Notes: generated by a model not told the origin, from the letters alone. A stretch of 64,000 nucleotides of DNA from Streptomyces varsoviensis (GCF_000718635.1 NZ_JOBF01000013.1:124001-188000); one strand, 5' to 3'; positions 24,676 through 32,687 are shown, counted from the first letter of the stretch. Numbers and translations are program-made.

Positions 24676-25284
24676 GTGATACGGATTCTCCTGGCCGAGG
24701 ACATGCACATGGTGCGCGGCGCCTTGGTGGCGCTGCTCGGCATGGAGGACGACATCGAGGTCGTCACCGAGTTCGACAACGGGGCCGCGGTACTGCCGGA
24801 AGCCCTCAAGCACCGGCCTGACGTGGCGGTTCTGGACATCGACCTCCCTGGACTCGACGGCCTGTCCGCCGCCAAGTGCCTCGTGGAACAGGTGCCGGGC
24901 TGCCGCGTACTGATCCTGACCAGCCTCGGCAAGCCGGGGATGCTGCGCCGTGCGATGCAGGCGAAGGTCAGCGGCTTCGTCCTGAAGGACGCCCCGCCCT
25001 CGCAGTTGGCCGACGCCATCCGGCGCGTCGCCGCGGGCGAGCGGGTCGTCGACCCGCAGCTCGCCCTCGCCGCCTGGGAGGAGGCCGAGTCGCCGCTGAC
25101 CGGCCGTGAGCTGGATGTGCTGCGCATGGCCGCCGAGGGCGCGGAGGCCCCGGAGATCGCCCGCGACCTGTTCCTCTCCGTGGGCACGGTGCGCAACTAC
25201 CTGACGACCATCACCACCAAGCTGGGCGCCCGCAACCGCGTCGACGCCATCCGCATCGCCCACGAGCGCGGCCTGCTGTTGTGA
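24676..25284 (+). CDS. NarL/LuxR-family response regulator
   Basis: 202 residues from GTG behind AAGGGGGC. The receiver domain (1-120) has the acidic pair Glu8-Asp9, phospho-acceptor Asp54 (VLDIDLPG) and the Lys in FVLKDAPP. The LuxR helix-turn-helix begins SPLTGRELDVLRMAAEG and continues with LFLSVGTVRNYL. It is the DesR-type partner expected for the kinase at 20320-21549. It probably regulates the divergent DUF6059/dehydrogenase/PPTase operon or the whole cluster. It converges on the SagB-type gene with only 29 bp between them. Confidence 0.92.
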   Translation: MIRILLAEDMHMVRGALVALLGMEDDIEVVTEFDNGAAVLPEALKHRPDVAVLDIDLPGLDGLSAAKCLVEQVPGCRVLILTSLGKPGMLRRAMQAKVSGFVLKDAPPSQLADAIRRVAAGERVVDPQLALAAWEEAESPLTGRELDVLRMAAEGAEAPEIARDLFLSVGTVRNYLTTITTKLGARNRVDAIRIAHERGLLL

Positions 25285-25313
25285 CGGCGGCCCGCCGCTG
25301 ACCCCTCCCTCGT

Positions 25314-26687
25314 TCACCACGTTCCGGCCCCCTCGCCCGCGGGGGTGCCGACGGCGAGCGCCGCGACGCTCGACTCGGCCCGCCAGTCCAGGCGCAGAGC
25401 CCGCGCGTCCGTGTCGATGTCCAGCATGGCCAGCGGCACCGCGGCGAGCCGGGCGGCCGCCGCGACCAGGCGCAGCGTGTGCAGGGCGGCCCCGGCGGAG
25501 CGCAGCACCAACGCGTATCCGGGTCCGGTGAGTTCACGCTCGATACGGTCGAAGCGGGCGGTGACGGTGATCAGGACGGCGGGGGGACGGGCGAGCTGTG
25601 CGCCGATCCTGGCGTGCTCCTGCATCTCGCCACGGGCCGCCGCGTCGGAGTTGACCAGGACCAGGCTGACGTCGGCGCGGTCGTAGCGGTAGATGCCGGG
25701 CGCCAGCCCGGCGCAGTCGTCCACGCTCACATACAGCTCCAGTGGACAGCAGGAGCCGGTGGCGGCCGGTGCCGCGTGGAAGAGCAGTTCGGCCAACTGC
25801 TCACGGCTGGGGCTCTTCGCCCCGAACTCCCGCTGCCTGCCCGCGCGTGCCATGAGACCGGCGACGCCGGCCGCCTCGCCGCCCCGGACCGGGCGCGGCA
25901 GCGGGACCCGCCGGCCCTCCGCCATGGTGGCGCGGGAGCCGGCGCCGCCGCGGCCCGCGCGGCGGCGCACCGCCCCGAAGTCGTAGTCGTGCCGGCCCAG
26001 CGTGCTGCGGGTGTGGAAGAGCAGGTCCATGGCGGTCCAGGAGGCCAGCGTCTCGTCCTGCTCCTCCTCGAACGGCGGTCGCCCGCCCGGTGCCACCGTC
26101 ACCAGTCCCGCGGCGGCGAGCAGCCCGAGGACGCGGCGGACCGCGTCGAGCGGCAGCCCGGCGGTCACCTCGGCCGGGGTCGTCGCCCGGCCCACCATGC
26201 CGACCAGGGCCATCGCCTCGGGGCTCGCGAGCCGCGCCCGGTACAGGGACAGCGGCGACTCCATGACGAACCCGTCGCCGGTGGAGCGCAACACGGCGAA
26301 CCGCGACAGCCGTACGGGCGTGTCCGCCCCCACCTCGCCGCCGGATACGTCGACTTCGGCGTGCGGCGACATCGTCACGAGGCTCAGCAGCGGCCGCACC
26401 CCGCCCTCGAACTGAAGGCTGCACTCCAGCAGCGGCCGCAGCCGGTCGACCAGGTCGTCGAGCTCGCCCCCGCTCCGGGCCCCCGGCACGTTCGCCAGGT
26501 TCACCGGGCCGAAGTTCATCCGCCGCAGCGCCTCCTGCACCACCGCACGCGGCCGCACCAACCGCTCCGTGCCCCACCGGTGATGCAGCACCACATCCTC
26601 GCCGCACTCCAGGTGGGTCCCCGGCCGCAGCGACCACAGCGTCAGCAGACGCCCGCGGGCCAGGGGATGCCGGTCTGAGCTGTTCAT
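25314..26687 (-). CDS. SagB-type FMN-dependent azoline dehydrogenase
   Basis: 457 residues. The first half (about 1-210) is the divergent docking region seen in actinobacterial SagB proteins. From about 275 the nitroreductase-like FMN domain shows SPSREQLAELLFHAAPAATG, CCPLELYVSV, GLAPGIYRYD and RSAGAALHTLRLVAAAARL. Such enzymes oxidise thiazolines or oxazolines to azoles after YcaO cyclisation. This is the third part of the TOMM set with the peptide at 17718 and the YcaO at 17867. The ATG follows GGAG. A SARP-like repeat lies 45-62 bp upstream. It marks the right edge of the cluster. Confidence 0.85.
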   Translation of the reverse strand: MNSSDRHPLARGRLLTLWSLRPGTHLECGEDVVLHHRWGTERLVRPRAVVQEALRRMNFGPVNLANVPGARSGGELDDLVDRLRPLLECSLQFEGGVRPLLSLVTMSPHAEVDVSGGEVGADTPVRLSRFAVLRSTGDGFVMESPLSLYRARLASPEAMALVGMVGRATTPAEVTAGLPLDAVRRVLGLLAAAGLVTVAPGGRPPFEEEQDETLASWTAMDLLFHTRSTLGRHDYDFGAVRRRAGRGGAGSRATMAEGRRVPLPRPVRGGEAAGVAGLMARAGRQREFGAKSPSREQLAELLFHAAPAATGSCCPLELYVSVDDCAGLAPGIYRYDRADVSLVLVNSDAAARGEMQEHARIGAQLARPPAVLITVTARFDRIERELTGPGYALVLRSAGAALHTLRLVAAAARLAAVPLAMLDIDTDARALRLDWRAESSVAALAVGTPAGEGAGTW

Positions 26688-26731
26688 TCTGACTCCACGG
26701 AGCGGGACGCTGACCCGACAGAGTCTGCGTG

Positions 26732-26749
26732 CGCCCGACGAGCCTTCGA
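26732..26749 (-). promoter_or_regulatory. Candidate SARP box for the SagB-type gene
   Basis: On the minus strand TCGAAGG (26749-26743) and TCGGGCG (26738-26732) repeat with 11-bp periodicity. The rest of the 165-bp region upstream of the gene shows no other clear signal. Confidence 0.4.
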
Positions 26750-26852
26750 CAGTGCCGCCGTCACCGCCCGACCATGAAGAACTCACGGCCGGCGCATCCC
26801 CCTCGTGGCCGGGCGGGGGCCGGGCTCCTGTGCGGCCGGCTCCTTCGGCGAG

Positions 26853-27116
26853 TCAGGTGTCGTAGACGGTGGAGCGATGGCCGACGTGTACGACCCAGAC
26901 CACCAACTCGCCGTTGTCGAGGGTGTAGATGACGCGGTAGTCGCCCACTCGCAGGCGGCGGCGGTCGGGCCGGGAGGCGAGGGCGGTGGTGTTGAAGCCG
27001 GTGGGGTCGTTCTCCAGCTCGGCCAGTTTGGCGAGAATGCGGAGAGCCGTCTCCCGCGGCACCTTGCGGAGCTCGGCCTGGGCCTCGGGGCGGAAGAGGG
27101 TGCGGTACTTACTCAC
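26853..27116 (-). CDS. RelE/ParE-superfamily toxin
   Basis: 87 residues starting GTG inside the antitoxin 3' end (8-bp overlap). [29 protein letters not shown] and [11 protein letters not shown] are the RelE-type core with basic residues, presumably a ribosome-dependent mRNA endonuclease. The gene order antitoxin then toxin is the usual one for Phd/YefM-RelE modules. Confidence 0.9.
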   Translation of the reverse strand: MSKYRTLFRPEAQAELRKVPRETALRILAKLAELENDPTGFNTTALASRPDRRRLRVGDYRVIYTLDNGELVVWVVHVGHRSTVYDT

Positions 27117-27378
27117 TGCGCTGCAGCGTCTCCCTCATGACGTCCTCGATCGGGACGCCGGGCGCCGGGTCGGCCAGGCGCTCGTCGATGATGCGGTTGA
27201 TCTCGCGCTCTTCCCATTCCTGGTACTTGCGCAGCACCTCGATGGAGACCACGGCGGCGACTTGCTTGCCGCGCCGGGTGATGACGGTGGGTACGTCGTC
27301 CCGGTCGGCCCGCTCCACGACCTCGGCCAGGTGTGCCCGGACATCGCGGATGGACTCTATGGGCATGGGCTGTGTCAT
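27109..27378 (-). CDS. Phd/YefM-type antitoxin
   Basis: 89 residues from the ATG at 27378. [18 protein letters not shown] and [19 protein letters not shown] form the Phd/YefM DNA-binding domain, followed by an acidic helical tail that would wrap the RelE toxin encoded by the overlapping next gene. It normally also represses its own operon. An in-frame start 36 bp further up has no ribosome binding site. Confidence 0.9.
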   Translation of the reverse strand: MTQPMPIESIRDVRAHLAEVVERADRDDVPTVITRRGKQVAAVVSIEVLRKYQEWEEREINRIIDERLADPAPGVPIEDVMRETLQRSE

Positions 27379-27514
27379 GCGCCCAAGGGTACCGAGTGTC
27401 CCATGTGTACACAATGGGGACCGGGTACCTCTCTTGCTCCGCGCGGAAAAAATCAGGGGCTGGGTGGGGGGAAACGTGTCAGGCTCTGGGGAGCGTCTAG
27501 TTCAGGAGGAGCTC

Positions 27515-27709
27515 ATGGCCGCAGGTGGATCTGCTCAGGACAAGCCTGAAGATGAGATGAAGCGGAAGTTCCGAGAGGCGCTGGAGCGGAAGCGGGGCGC
27601 TCGGGGGGAGGGGGCTTCGGGGGGAGCGGGGGCCAGTTCCTCCAAGATTCATGGGGCCCATGGACCCGCCAGTACTCAGCGTTCCTTCCGACGGAAGAGC
27701 GGCGGCTGA
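27515..27709 (+). CDS. DUF5302-like small protein
   Basis: 64 residues behind AGGAGGAG. Charged, probably helical [17 protein letters not shown] is followed by a Gly/Ser linker and SKIHGAHGP with FRRKSGG at the end, which is the conserved pattern of the Streptomyces DUF5302 family as I recall it. Function is unknown. A strong terminator follows 29 bp after the stop. Confidence 0.8.
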   Translation: MAAGGSAQDKPEDEMKRKFREALERKRGARGEGASGGAGASSSKIHGAHGPASTQRSFRRKSGG

Positions 27710-27738
27710 GTTTCGCACGGATTCAAGTACGGAAAATA

Positions 27739-27766
27739 CCCCCGCCCTCTTTCGGGCGGGGGTTTT
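27739..27766 (+). terminator. Rho-independent terminator
   Basis: A perfect 9-bp stem CCCCCGCCC/GGGCGGGGG (27739-27747 with 27754-27762), 6-nt loop and TTTT tail follow the DUF5302-like gene. The A run before the stem makes it usable from the other strand too, for the lectin gene. Confidence 0.9.
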
Positions 27767-27813
27767 CGAGTGTGCCGAATTCTTAATTCGGCGCACCCCT
27801 TTCAGGCTGTCCG

Positions 27814-28239
27814 TCAGACCTTCTCGAAGATCCACTTCTGGTGCTGCTCGCCGGCCCAGGAGGGGAGGGTCAGTTGGGTGCTCTGCTGGCCGCTGGCGAG
27901 GTCGACGACGCCGTCCTGGTACGGGAAGTGAATCCGGTACAGGCCGCCGCCGGCGGGCTCGATCGACCACAGCACGTACGTGAACTGCACCGCGATGGAC
28001 GGCGGGTACTGCCGGGTGCTGCCCAGGTTCAGGTAGATGTCGCCCAGCTTGCTCTTGATGATGTACTCGTTGGCCTGGTTGACCGACTCAAGCTCCCACT
28101 GCTGGTTCTCCCCCTTGTGGTAGGGGTAACCGATAATGGGCGTGTTGGGTCGCTTGTCGCTCCCACTCACATCGATGACCCGGTCGTCGTACGCGGCATT
28201 CTTGATGGCGTACGTGCCGGGCTCAATGATCGGTGCCAC
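27814..28239 (-). CDS. Ricin-type beta-trefoil lectin domain protein
   Basis: 141 residues from a GTG behind TTGGAGG. The frame is open to a GTG at 28287 that lacks a ribosome binding site. GTYAIKNAAYDDRVIDVSG, NQQWELESV, IIKSKLGDIYLNLG and HQKWIFEKV are the repeated QxW-type blades of a ricin-B fold. No signal peptide or catalytic domain is seen, so a cytoplasmic carbohydrate- or protein-binding role is likely. GC content is lower than that of its neighbours (many AAT, AAG and ATC codons), hinting at acquisition. Confidence 0.82.
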   Translation of the reverse strand: MAPIIEPGTYAIKNAAYDDRVIDVSGSDKRPNTPIIGYPYHKGENQQWELESVNQANEYIIKSKLGDIYLNLGSTRQYPPSIAVQFTYVLWSIEPAGGGLYRIHFPYQDGVVDLASGQQSTQLTLPSWAGEQHQKWIFEKV

Positions 28240-28646
28240 GGGGCCTCCAACCAGAGACGGGATGATGGTCTTTCCGACCCCGCTCACCGTAGGAGGAAAG
28301 CCCCTCCCGCGAAACAGGTAGTTTCAGCCGAAGCGCCCCGTTGATTTATTCGGGTCGGGATGTGGAAGTCCTTGCGTCTCCTTCGTGGGTCTGCCGGTGT
28401 TTATTGGTATTGGGCTTTCTCGCGTTATCTTTTCGCCTTGTCGTGTTTCTCGTTCGGGGTGGGGCCGGTGGGGTTCGGCCGGCGGCCGGGCCTCCCGCTG
28501 GGGCCCGGCGCGGTGGCTCCGCTACCTCCGAACCACACCTCCCTGAGCTGCAATTCACTACATCTAGTGAATCCTTGGCCTTAAGTTGCGAGCCACAACC
28601 GACGGTTGCCAAGCTGTTGCGGACTGTCAACCTGTTGGGAGTGGAC
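28240..28646. other. Intergenic region, lower GC, no gene seen
   Basis: 407 bp between the lectin and GntR genes. A T-rich stretch (28380-28450) codes for nothing I recognise. The open frame upstream of the GntR start shows poor codon bias and no ribosome binding site. The only structured element is the palindrome at 28553-28572. Confidence 0.6.
28553..28572. promoter_or_regulatory. Palindromic operator candidate upstream of GntR gene
   Basis: ATTCACTA-CATC-TAGTGAAT is a perfect 8-bp inverted repeat with a 4-bp spacer, about 75 bp before the GntR-family start. AT-rich palindromes of this size are typical GntR/HutC operators, so autoregulation is likely. Confidence 0.55.
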
Positions 28647-29399
28647 GTGGCCTTCGGTGACCAGCCCGCATACCTCCGCGTCGCCGGGGATCTTCGGCAG
28701 AAGATCGTCGCCGGGGAGTTGCCGCCGCACACCCGGCTCCCCTCGCAGGCCCGCATCCGCGAGGAGTACGGCGTCTCCGACACCGTCGCGCTCGAAGCCC
28801 GCAAGGTGCTGATGGCCGAGGGGCTCGTCGAAGGCCGCTCCGGCTCCGGTACGTACGTACGCGAGCAGCCCGTGCCGCGCCGGCTCTCCCGTGGCGGGTA
28901 CCGCGCGCTCGGCGAGTCCACGCCCTTCCGGCAGGAGCAGGCCGACGAGCGCGTCAAGGGCACCTGGGAATCGCGCAGCGGGCAGGAGGCCGCCGACGCC
29001 TCCGTCGCCGGGCGGCTGCGCATCGCCCCCGGCGAGCGCGTGATGCGCACCGACTACGTCTTCCGCGCCGTCGGCGAGCCCGCCATGCTCTCCACCTCCT
29101 GGGAGCCGCTCGCCCTCACCGGCCGTACGCCCGTGATGCTGCCCGAGGAGGGGCCGCTGGCCGGGCGCGGCGTGGTCGAGCGCATGGCCGCCATCGACCT
29201 CGTCGTCGACAACGTCGTGGAAGAGGTCGGCGCCCGGCCGGGCCTCGCCGAGGAGGCCCTCGCCCTCGGCGGCGTCCCCGGCCACTCCGTGCTCGTCGTC
29301 TCCCGTACGTACTTCGCCGGCGGCTGCCCCGTCGAGACCGCCGACGTCGTCGTCCTCGCCGAGCGGTACCGCGTCTCCTACCACCTGCCGGTCAAGTAA
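28647..29399 (+). CDS. GntR/HutC-family transcriptional regulator
   Basis: 250 residues from the GTG at 28647, with GGGAG upstream; a GTG 6 bp earlier is too close to the same site. The winged helix holds YLRVAGDLRQKIVAGELPPH and LPSQARIREEYGVSDTVALE. After a linker, a UTRA ligand-binding domain (about 85-250) ends in VVVLAERYRVSYHLPV. It is probably a repressor responding to a small metabolite. A perfect palindrome upstream is its likely operator. Nearby candidates for control are itself and the APC permease. Confidence 0.9.
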   Translation: MAFGDQPAYLRVAGDLRQKIVAGELPPHTRLPSQARIREEYGVSDTVALEARKVLMAEGLVEGRSGSGTYVREQPVPRRLSRGGYRALGESTPFRQEQADERVKGTWESRSGQEAADASVAGRLRIAPGERVMRTDYVFRAVGEPAMLSTSWEPLALTGRTPVMLPEEGPLAGRGVVERMAAIDLVVDNVVEEVGARPGLAEEALALGGVPGHSVLVVSRTYFAGGCPVETADVVVLAERYRVSYHLPVK

Positions 29400-29551
29400 C
29401 CGCCCGGCGGGACCGCCCCCTCGCCCCGCGGTATCGCGTCCCTTACCAGCCACCCGTCGCGCGGCCCGCCCAGGGCCGCTTCGACCTCGCCCCGCCCAGT
29501 TTTCCAGTCGGTTATCGGCCATTGGTCGCTGTCTTCCCTCATCTTGGCCAT
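29378..29551 (-). CDS. Hypothetical small protein (weak)
   Basis: 57 residues, convergent with and overlapping the last 22 bp of the GntR gene. Codon third positions are mostly G/C and a GGAAGCAGG sequence precedes the ATG. The protein is Gly/Trp-rich (QWPITDWKTGRGEVEAALGG) and matches nothing I know. It could be a chance frame. Confidence 0.25.
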   Translation of the reverse strand: MAKMREDSDQWPITDWKTGRGEVEAALGGPRDGWLVRDAIPRGEGAVPPGGYLTGRW

Positions 29552-29812
29552 TTCGCCTGCTTCCTGGTTCCCTCGCAGGTCAGTAGGGGGTTCGGGGGTT
29601 CTCCGGGCTTCGTCACAGGTCTGTGCCAAGTTGCCGCGGCAGGCCGCTATCACCCTCTTTGCCCCGGTAAGGCCGCCACCCACCCGGTGTTGCAAACCTC
29701 ACATACGCCCAGGTCAGGGCCTCGTCGCGGAATTTTCGCCCCGTGATCGCTCGTAGGATGGCGCGGTTTGCGTCCTGCCGTGGGAGAGAACGAAGAAAAG
29801 GAGATCCGGGGC
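29552..29812 (+). promoter_or_regulatory. Upstream region of the APC permease
   Basis: TAGGAT at 29754-29759 is a fair -10 element with AATTTT 17 bp upstream as a poor -35. Nothing else is recognisable in the 413 bp between the GntR and permease genes apart from the weak frame at 29378-29551. Confidence 0.3.
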
Positions 29813-31477
29813 TTGAGTACCGAGCAGGGTTCCCACTCGAATTACCGCCGCACGCTCGGACCGGTGGCCCTGACGGCCGTCGGTCTCGGGTCGATCATCG
29901 GCTCCGGCTGGCTCTTCGGCGCCGAACGCGCCGCCTCCATCGCCGGTCCCGCCGCCATCCTGGCCTGGGTCATCGGCGCCGCGGTCGCGCTGACCATCGC
30001 GCTGACCTACACCGAGCTCGGCTCGATGTTCCCGAAGGCCGGCGGCATGGTCCGGTACGGGCAGTACTCGCACGGCTCGCTCGCCGGGTACCTCGCCGCC
30101 TGGGCCAACTGGATCGCCATCGTCTCCGTCATACCCGGGGAGGCGACCGCCTCCGTCCAGTACATGAGCTCCTGGGACTTCTCCTGGGCCGCGGGTCTCT
30201 ACAACGGCAAGGAGCTGACCGGCAGCGGCGTCGCGCTCGCCAGCGTCCTGCTGGTCTTCTACTTCTTCCTCAACTGGTTCGCGATCACGCTGTTCGCCAA
30301 GACCAACAACGCGATCACCGTCTTCAAGGTCGTCGTCCCGATCCTGACCGCGGGCGCCCTGATGCTGGCGCACTTCGACACCAGCAACGTCAAGGACAAC
30401 GGCGGCTTCACGCCGAACGGCTGGAGCGCCGTCTTCACCGCCGTCGCCGTCTCCGGCATCGTCTGGGCGTACAACGGCTTCCAGTCCCCGCTGAACATGG
30501 CGGGCGAGGCCCGCAACCCCGGCAAATCGCTGCCCAAGGCCGTCATCGGCTCGATCGTCATCGCGCTCATCATCTACGTCGCGCTCCAGATCGCCTTCCT
30601 GATGGCCGTCCCCGCCGCCGACCTCAGCGAGGCGGGAAGCTGGGCGCACCTCTCGTACAACTCCCCGCTCGCCGACCTCTCCCTGGCCTGGGGCCTGAAC
30701 TGGCTGGCGATGCTGCTGTACGCGGACGCCTTCATCTCCCCGTCCGGTACGGGCATGATCTACGCGGCCACCACCTCGCGCATGATCCACGGCGTACAGG
30801 AGAACGGCCACCTGCCGGGCATCTTCGGCAAGGTCGACCCCAAGACCGGCGTCCCGCGCCCGGCGCTCGTGCTCAACCTCGTCGTCGCCTTCCTCTTCCT
30901 GGCCGTCTTCCGCGGCTGGGGCTCGCTGGCCGAGATCGTCTCCGTCGCGACCGTCATCTCCTACATCACCGGCCCCGTCGCCGTGATGTCGCTGCGCCGC
31001 CTCGCGCCGGACCTCAAGCGCCCGGTCAAGCTGCGCGTCATGCCGGTCGTCGCACCCATCGCGATGGTCTTCGGCTCCCTGGTGCTCTACTGGGGCCGCT
31101 GGCCGCTCACCGGCAAGGTCATCCTGATCATGGCCGTCGGGCTGCCCGTCTGGGCCTGGTACGAGCTGCGCAAGCCCTGGGCCGAACTCAAGCCGCACCT
31201 CAAGGCGGGCGCCTGGATGGTGGCCTACCTCCTCGTCATGGCCTGCGTCTCGTGGGCCGGCGGCACCGACTTCGGCGGCCAGGGATATCTGGCCGAGGGC
31301 TGGGACATCGTCACCGTCGTCCTGATCGGCCTCGTCTTCTACGTGTGGGGCGTGCGCAGCGCGTGGCGCAACCCCTCCCTCGTGGCCGTGGAGCGGGAAA
31401 TGGCCGCCGCGGCCGAAGCCGAGGCCCAGGCCGAGGCCGCCGGCGCCGCCGATGCCGACGCGGCCCGGCGCGCGTAG
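29813..31477 (+). CDS. APC-family amino acid permease
   Basis: 554 residues from a TTG preceded by AAAAGGAGATCC; a TTG 45 bp earlier is a less likely start. About twelve membrane segments begin with LGPVALTAVGLGSIIGSGWL, the conserved glycine-rich TM1, and include the EARNPGKSLPKAV loop typical of the aspartate/amino acid:proton symporter branch. An Ala/Glu-rich cytoplasmic tail (AAAAEAEAQAEAAGAADADA) ends the protein. It imports amino acids by proton symport. The exact substrate is unknown. Confidence 0.92.
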   Translation: MSTEQGSHSNYRRTLGPVALTAVGLGSIIGSGWLFGAERAASIAGPAAILAWVIGAAVALTIALTYTELGSMFPKAGGMVRYGQYSHGSLAGYLAAWANWIAIVSVIPGEATASVQYMSSWDFSWAAGLYNGKELTGSGVALASVLLVFYFFLNWFAITLFAKTNNAITVFKVVVPILTAGALMLAHFDTSNVKDNGGFTPNGWSAVFTAVAVSGIVWAYNGFQSPLNMAGEARNPGKSLPKAVIGSIVIALIIYVALQIAFLMAVPAADLSEAGSWAHLSYNSPLADLSLAWGLNWLAMLLYADAFISPSGTGMIYAATTSRMIHGVQENGHLPGIFGKVDPKTGVPRPALVLNLVVAFLFLAVFRGWGSLAEIVSVATVISYITGPVAVMSLRRLAPDLKRPVKLRVMPVVAPIAMVFGSLVLYWGRWPLTGKVILIMAVGLPVWAWYELRKPWAELKPHLKAGAWMVAYLLVMACVSWAGGTDFGGQGYLAEGWDIVTVVLIGLVFYVWGVRSAWRNPSLVAVEREMAAAAEAEAQAEAAGAADADAARRA

Positions 31478-31693
31478 CGGGGCAGCGGGGCCGGCCGGGG
31501 CAGCGCGGGCGTGAGGGCAGCGGGCAGCGCCGCGCGGGCGGCGCTTCCGGTGGCCGGATGAATGCCTCTTCGTGAATTCCTGTATCCGCTGAGTAAAGGT
31601 CGGGCGTAGGCTCGGGCATATGCGGATTGCGGTTTCGTCATGAGGAGTCGAGGGGCGTACGCCGGAGTGCGCCGCGACGGAGAGGGCGGGGCT

Positions 31694-31873
31694 ATGAATG
31701 ACGGCGACCCGACCCTGCCCTGGCTGGTCGTCCGGCAGGACGACAACGGCAACAGCTACCGCGTGGGCCGCTACGCCACCAAGTCGGAGGCCGAGCAGGT
31801 CATCGGCCGGCTCGGGGTGTACGGGCAGGAGCGGCTCTACATCGTCGAGCGGGTCGGCCGCGCGGTCTCCTAG
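31694..31873 (+). CDS. SPOR-domain-like small protein
   Basis: 59 residues, ATG behind GGAGAGGGCGGGG. PWLVVRQDDNGNSYRVGRYA followed by KSEAEQVIGRLGVYGQERLY is the SPOR fold, which in larger proteins binds denuded peptidoglycan. Here it stands alone without a membrane anchor, as is common in Streptomyces. Its role is unknown. Confidence 0.75.
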   Translation: MNDGDPTLPWLVVRQDDNGNSYRVGRYATKSEAEQVIGRLGVYGQERLYIVERVGRAVS

Positions 31874-31966
31874 CGGGTTGGGCGTGCGGGCTACGCGCCC
31901 CGGCCCGGCTTGGCGCGCCCCGGCCCGGCTCGGCCTGCCCCGGTCCCGGCTTTGTAGGCTCCGCCC

Positions 31967-32317
31967 ATGACGACGGCGCGTGTGGTGGTAGGCGGAGCGG
32001 TGCTCGACCAGGGGCGGCTGCTCGCCGCCCGGCGCAGTGCTCCGCCGGAACTCGCGGGCCGCTGGGAGCTGCCCGGCGGGAAGGTCGAGCCCGGCGAGAC
32101 GCCCGAGCAGGCGCTCGTACGCGAACTGCGCGAGGAACTGGGCGTGGAGGTCGAGCCGCTGGAGCGGATCCCCGGAGAGTGGCCGCTGCGCCCGCCGTAC
32201 GTGCTCCACGTCTGGACGGCGGGGCTCCTCGCGGGCGAACCGCGCCCGCTCCAGGACCACGACGAACTCCGCTGGCTCGCCCCCGCCGAGGCCGACGACG
32301 TGCCCTGGCTCGACTAG
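31967..32317 (+). CDS. MutT-like Nudix hydrolase with early stop
   Basis: 116 residues. The Nudix box [20 protein letters not shown] is intact, so (deoxy)nucleotide pyrophosphohydrolase activity is plausible. The frame ends WLD-TAG, yet the next codons in frame read DRPAVAEAVRRLRARQ before a TGA at 32366-32368, which is how the last helix of family members usually goes. The TAG therefore looks like a nonsense change (probably from GAG) removing about 17 residues. A copy of this tail is repeated twice more downstream. The shortened enzyme may still work, because the helix is outside the active site. Confidence 0.85.
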   Translation: MTTARVVVGGAVLDQGRLLAARRSAPPELAGRWELPGGKVEPGETPEQALVRELREELGVEVEPLERIPGEWPLRPPYVLHVWTAGLLAGEPRPLQDHDELRWLAPAEADDVPWLD

Positions 32318-32329
32318 GACCGCCCGGCC

Positions 32330-32607
32330 GTCGCCGAGGCCGTCCGCCGGCTCCGAGCACGACAGTGACGGAGGCGGTGGCGGTGGCAGCGGCGTGGTGG
32401 CGGTGACAACGCCGTAGCCGGTCCGTCAGCTCCCGCCGTCGCCGAGGCCGTCCGCCGGCTCCGAGCACGACAGTGACGGAGGCGGTGGCAGCGGCGTGGT
32501 GGCGGTGGCAACGCCGTAGCCGGTCCGTCAGCTCCCGCCGTCGCCGAGGCCGTCCGCCGGCTCCGAGCGTGCCAGCCATGAGAAAGCCGTAGCCGGTCCG
32601 TCGGCTC
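32330..32607 (+). repeat. Tandem repeats of the Nudix gene 3' end
   Basis: GTCGCCGAGGCCGTCCGCCG starts at 32330, 32438 and 32540, periods 108 and 102 bp. The 6-bp difference is one extra GGCGGT-type unit in the first copy. GCCGTAGCCGGTCCGTC recurs with the same phase (32411, 32513, 32587). The first copy covers the lost C-terminal codons of the Nudix gene. Later copies are non-coding. Confidence 0.9.
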
Positions 32608-32687
32608 GCGCCATCGAAGTCGTATCCGGCGTTCCCGCCGACGCGCGGCCCGTGCGATGTACCGTCAGGTCCCCGGCGCGGGCCTCG

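Noticed and set aside
27415..28300. tRNA or attachment site next to the cluster border
   Set aside because: No cloverleaf-compatible sequence or integrase gene was found, and the only structured element is the terminator at 27739-27766.
28341..28640. N-terminal extension of the GntR regulator and a 74-codon frame in the same stretch
   Set aside because: Codon bias is poor, GC is low, and the palindromic operator falls within it. The GTG at 28647 matches the usual protein start.
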